Of a stretch of 40,285 nucleotides of DNA, positions 40,227 through 40,285 are shown piece after piece. Position numbers and translations under genes: made by a program. The stretch covers positions 1 to 40,285 of the forward strand of contig UQMJ01000027.1 in NCBI GenBank assembly GCA_900542035.1, in the 5' to 3' direction. A model generated the notes under the pieces. That model made no database searches. It was given only the letters and a program-made list of their open reading frames with translations, and had not been told where the DNA came from. Source of the stretch: an uncultured Clostridium sp. (GTDB lineage Bacteria > Bacillota > Clostridia > Lachnospirales > Lachnospiraceae). Numbering within the stretch: the stretch's first letter is position 1; each line of letters starts with the position of its first letter.

Positions 40227-40285
40227 CTCTTTGTCAAGAGTTGGGGTAAATGTATTTTGAGGCACAGGAATGATGTTTCTGTGCC
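40225..40285. mobile_element. Possible insertion-sequence end at the window edge
   Basis: GGCTCTTTGTCAAGAG, starting at 40225, resembles the GGCTCTT-type terminal repeats of ISL3-family insertion sequences. A near-perfect palindrome GGCACAGGAA...TTTCTGTGCC fills 40261-40285. No transposase is in view, so this is only a suggestion. Confidence 0.25.

Overview
The window looks like a chromosomal segment of a gut-type Lachnospiraceae (class Clostridia) that carries a large composite mobile region. The family call rests on the mix of conserved genes: a PduL-AckA pair, a DarA-type c-di-AMP receptor, TmcAL, the ACT/UPF0210 pair, the DUF177-rpmF pair, and mobile genes typical of Lachnospiraceae. I cannot name the genus. 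No rRNA, tRNA or CRISPR array was seen.

Left half (about 1-18,680) is mobile or accessory DNA. A DinG/XPD-like helicase, probably cut by the window edge, precedes an overlapping operon of three tyrosine recombinases and a small DUF6262/TnpC-like protein (2,033-13,686), a Tn554-like mobility module. The second recombinase gene is split by a 6.9-kb element of another kind (about 4,222-11,121). That element carries a large serine recombinase with a TnpW-like partner, a TetR-controlled ABC exporter cassette, a Tn916-orf7/orf8-like sigma/HTH pair, and a repeat-rich 0.8-kb end. Joining the flanks at a shared TGATT restores one in-frame 588-aa recombinase. Downstream of the recombinases is AT-rich cargo: a 1,087-aa protein kinase-Upf1-like helicase fusion and an unrecognised 481-aa partner. 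This two-gene module is the best candidate here for an undescribed system, plausibly anti-phage defence. The outer element appears to end inside a MacB-type ABC ATPase gene, of which only the 3' part remains (18,683-18,884).

Right half (about 18,870-40,160) is ordinary chromosome with higher GC. It holds the MacB-like permease, a CDF-like transporter overlapping an M19 dipeptidase, and a phosphate block (Na/Pi symporter with PhoU domain, PhoP, PhoR) behind three TTTACA boxes on an 11-bp period. Next come a secreted SH3/NlpC-P60 hydrolase, citrate synthase, coaE-walJ, the ACT/UPF0210 pair, a histidine phosphatase, a class I methyltransferase and cardiolipin synthase, which overlaps the convergent tmcAL. 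The window closes with darA, pduL-ackA (acetyl-phosphate to acetate) and DUF177-rpmF with a terminator. A possible insertion-sequence end lies at the extreme right edge.
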